NCBI GenBank assembly: GCA_964398915.1
Contig: CAYNOR010000027.1
Span: 1-22,457, forward strand
From: Tichowtungia sp964398915
Lineage (GTDB): Bacteria; Verrucomicrobiota; Kiritimatiellia; Kiritimatiellales; Tichowtungiaceae
Direction: 5' to 3'
DNA: 22,457 nt
Shown: positions 22,290 through 22,457 of the stretch, one piece after another
How positions within the stretch are numbered: position 1 is the first letter of the stretch
How the letters are laid out: each line of letters opens with the position of its first letter
Made by a program: the position numbers and the translations under genes
Notes under the pieces: model-generated
Told to the model about the DNA's origin: nothing
The model's database searches: none
Seen by the model: only the letters and a program-made list of their open reading frames with translations

Positions 22290-22427
22290 ATGAAAATCGC
22301 ATTAATCGGTTCCAGAGGTATTCCCGCACGTTATAGCGGATTCGAGCAGTTCTATGAACAGTTCGCCGTCCGCCTGGCGGCGCGCGGTCACGAGGTGACG
22401 ATTTTACAATCGGATGACTTTTCATGA
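22290..22427 (+). pseudogene. Truncated start of a DUF1972-type glycosyltransferase gene
   Basis: The 45-codon frame encodes MKIALIGSRGIPARYSGFEQ and then FYEQFAVRLAARGHEVTI, the recognisable N-terminus of the DUF1972/rhamnosyltransferase-like GT4 group. It then reads LQSDDFS and stops at TGA 22425-22427, so family similarity ends after about 38 residues of a protein normally near 370-400. GAGGTGA precedes the ATG. Another frame (ATG 22414, MTFHDARQTNF) opens toward the window end and may be the next gene or the joined sequence. A frameshift rather than a breakpoint cannot be excluded without more sequence. Confidence 0.7.
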
Positions 22428-22457
22428 TGCCAGGCAAACGAATTTTATGCAAAAAGG

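Overview
The window is one long, all plus-strand polysaccharide locus (O-antigen, capsule or exopolysaccharide) from a Gram-negative-type bacterium. It has a Wzx-type flippase, a Wzy/WaaL-type membrane protein, glycosyltransferases, nucleotide-sugar enzymes, acyltransferases and methyltransferases. No rRNA, tRNA or core gene fixes the taxon. The abundance of small dispersed hairpin repeats and of four-helix-bundle (23S rRNA intervening-sequence type) ORFs recalls environmental genomes such as Kiritimatiellota/Verrucomicrobiota or Omnitrophota; that is a weak inference.

Layout. (1) 122-2183: acyltransferase, FdtA/QdtA-like ketoisomerase and FdtB/QdtB-like aminotransferase, a compact dTDP-3-acetamido-3,6-dideoxyhexose pathway. 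(2) 2245-6343: a CDP-glycerol-phosphotransferase-like protein, a cytidylyltransferase/PLP-enzyme fusion and an ornithine-cyclodeaminase-family protein. This AT-richer block looks like a module that makes and transfers an unidentified CDP-activated amino compound. (3) 6398-11991: flippase, GT2, GT4, methyltransferase, GT4. (4) 12120-12745: MNT/HEPN toxin-antitoxin pair, then 490 bases of nested inverted repeats. (5) 13236-15222: acyltransferase, then an AlbA_2/Schlafen-type regulator reduced to its two ends around a higBA-like toxin-antitoxin cassette. (6) 15342-18776: polymerase/ligase, GT2 and acyltransferase. (7) 18766-21421: two four-helix-bundle ORFs, each between inverted repeat arms, with a GT4 between them. 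(8) 21442-22457: two truncated copies of the start of a DUF1972-type glycosyltransferase gene on either side of a methyltransferase.

In outline, regions 1 and 2 supply activated building blocks, the glycosyltransferases, acyltransferases and methyltransferases assemble and decorate a lipid-linked repeat unit, the flippase exports it and the Wzy/WaaL-type protein polymerises or ligates it.

The most unusual layer is the repeat system. Short perfect hairpins, mostly with 3-nt loops, are combined with short-period strand-asymmetric repeats arranged as inverted pairs. They occur between genes, at gene 3' ends where they supply new C-termini and stop codons, and in frame inside glycosyltransferase genes. 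The same architecture frames both four-helix-bundle ORFs, so these look like full-size, protein-coding versions of the same repeat units.
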